Below are positions 6,351-7,101 of a stretch of 7,101 bases of DNA, piece after piece. A model generated the notes under the pieces. It was given only the letters and a program-made list of their open reading frames with translations. It made no database searches and was not told the DNA's origin. Both the position numbers and the translations under genes were made by a program. The stretch is from positions 1 through 7,101 of the forward strand of contig JAPHUI010000041.1 in NCBI GenBank assembly GCA_026193755.1, read 5' to 3'. This DNA comes from Ignavibacteriaceae bacterium. GTDB lineage: Bacteria; Bacteroidota; Ignavibacteria; Ignavibacteriales; Ignavibacteriaceae. Each line of letters begins with the position of its first letter. Position 1 is the first letter of the stretch.

Positions 6351-7101
6351 AATATTGAGAGTGTTAAGGCTACTGATGATGGAATTGATGTTAAAGTTAA
6401 AAGAAATTCAGGAGAAGCAAATTTGGTTGGACTTAATTTTGTTGTAAGTAATGGAGAGAATACAGAAGTTTTTGAAGTTGAGACTGATATGAAAGAACTG
6501 GCTACTCAGACTTTTAGTTTAGATTATGATGGCTTAGTTCAAAGTGTTGAGGTTGCTCCGGTTTTGGCTAATGACGAGGGAAAAGAGAAAGTTTATGATA
6601 GTATTGATGTTGAGGAATTATCTTTGGAAGAGAGTCTGACAAGTTTGAGTGTTGTGTCGTGGTGGAAGATGGAAGGGAATGCTGAAGATGAAGTTAGTGG
6701 AAATGATGGGGAATTAGTTGGTGATACTGACTGTAGTGTTGAAGGTGTTTATGGTAAGGCATGTGAGTTTGATGGGGATGGAGATTATATTAATGTTGGG
6801 AGTAGAGATAATCTTCAAATTAATGGAGGAGTTACGCAAGTGGGATGGGTTAATATGCTAAATTCAGATTCTTCTAATCTTTTGACTAGAGAAGGTCAAG
6901 AGTATGATTTGAGATATTCTATGTTTATTAGAAATGGAACTATTACTTCTCAGTGGTATGATGGTTCTTCATTCTCTACTATTAATACGGATTCTGTTGT
7001 GACTCCTTATTCTTGGACTCAAGTAGCTGTTGTTAGAGAAAGTGATGGGGTGACAATTAAGTTTTATGTAAATGGAGAGTCGGTTTATGATGATGTAATG
7101 G
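6321..7101 (+). CDS. LamG-domain surface protein with archaeal pilin-like N-terminal region, both ends incomplete
   Basis: Open frame of 260 codons to the right edge with no stop. The frame is open back to 6228, but that part is antisense to the kinase. Candidate starts are ATG 6321 and ATG 6348; neither has a ribosome-binding site, so the true 5' end is probably missing. Residues 7-100 are beta-rich (SMNIESVKATDDGIDVKVKR, GLNFVVSNGE, FSLDYDGLVQSVEVAPVL) and resemble the body of archaeal type IV pilin-like proteins, whose class III signal peptide and N-terminal helix would precede this point. Residues 112-260 form most of a LamG/concanavalin A-like jelly roll: VSWWKMEGNAEDEVSGNDG, VEGVYGKACEFDGDGDYINV, WTQVAVVRES and IKFYVNGESV. 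Cys138 and Cys148 are placed for the disulfide common in this subfamily. It is likely an extracellular adhesin or carbohydrate-binding protein. G-rich, C-poor codon use dominated by GTT, AGT, GAT and GGA is unlike the neighbouring genes and recalls DPANN archaea, which is an inference. Confidence 0.75.
   Translation, partial: MIRRITKISMNIESVKATDDGIDVKVKRNSGEANLVGLNFVVSNGENTEVFEVETDMKELATQTFSLDYDGLVQSVEVAPVLANDEGKEKVYDSIDVEELSLEESLTSLSVVSWWKMEGNAEDEVSGNDGELVGDTDCSVEGVYGKACEFDGDGDYINVGSRDNLQINGGVTQVGWVNMLNSDSSNLLTREGQEYDLRYSMFIRNGTITSQWYDGSSFSTINTDSVVTPYSWTQVAVVRESDGVTIKFYVNGESVYDDVM

Overview
The window is AT-rich and densely coding. Nearly all of it (1..6322) is one run of four minus-strand genes. 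Reading in the direction of transcription, these are a NtrY-like sensor histidine kinase, an AddA/RecB-type helicase-nuclease, a small protein that looks like a PNPOx-type flavin split-barrel, and a SpmA-type 'nucleoside recognition/gate' membrane protein cut by the left window edge. Gaps are 1, 11 and 66 bases, so this looks like an operon, although no promoter for it is visible. Protein style (NtrY-type kinase, SpmA-like gate protein with a large insert, Lys/Asn/Ile-rich proteins, weak Shine-Dalgarno signals) suggests the Bacteroidota/Ignavibacteria-Chlorobi group. That placement is an inference from family resemblance, not a search result.

The last ~780 bases (6321..7101) differ sharply. 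They code on the plus strand for a secreted/surface protein: a beta-rich N-terminal region like the body of an archaeal type IV pilin, followed by a LamG/concanavalin A-like domain cut by the right window edge. The coding strand is strongly G-rich and C-poor (for example 23 G and 3 C in 6721-6780), unlike the balanced bacterial genes to its left, and codons such as GTT, AGT, GAT and AGA dominate. This style recalls DPANN archaea (Woesearchaeota/Pacearchaeota).

The two parts meet head to head at about 6315-6350 with no intergenic space, no promoter and no ribosome-binding site for either gene, and both genes appear to lack their natural 5' parts. The simplest reading is a chimeric (misassembled or artificially joined) sequence of bacterial and archaeal origin; a real recombination is the less likely alternative. 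I see no CRISPR array, RNA gene, insertion sequence or clear new defence system. The most notable biology in the bacterial part is the four-cysteine (probably Fe-S) nuclease domain of the helicase and the large hydrophilic insert in the SpmA-like protein.
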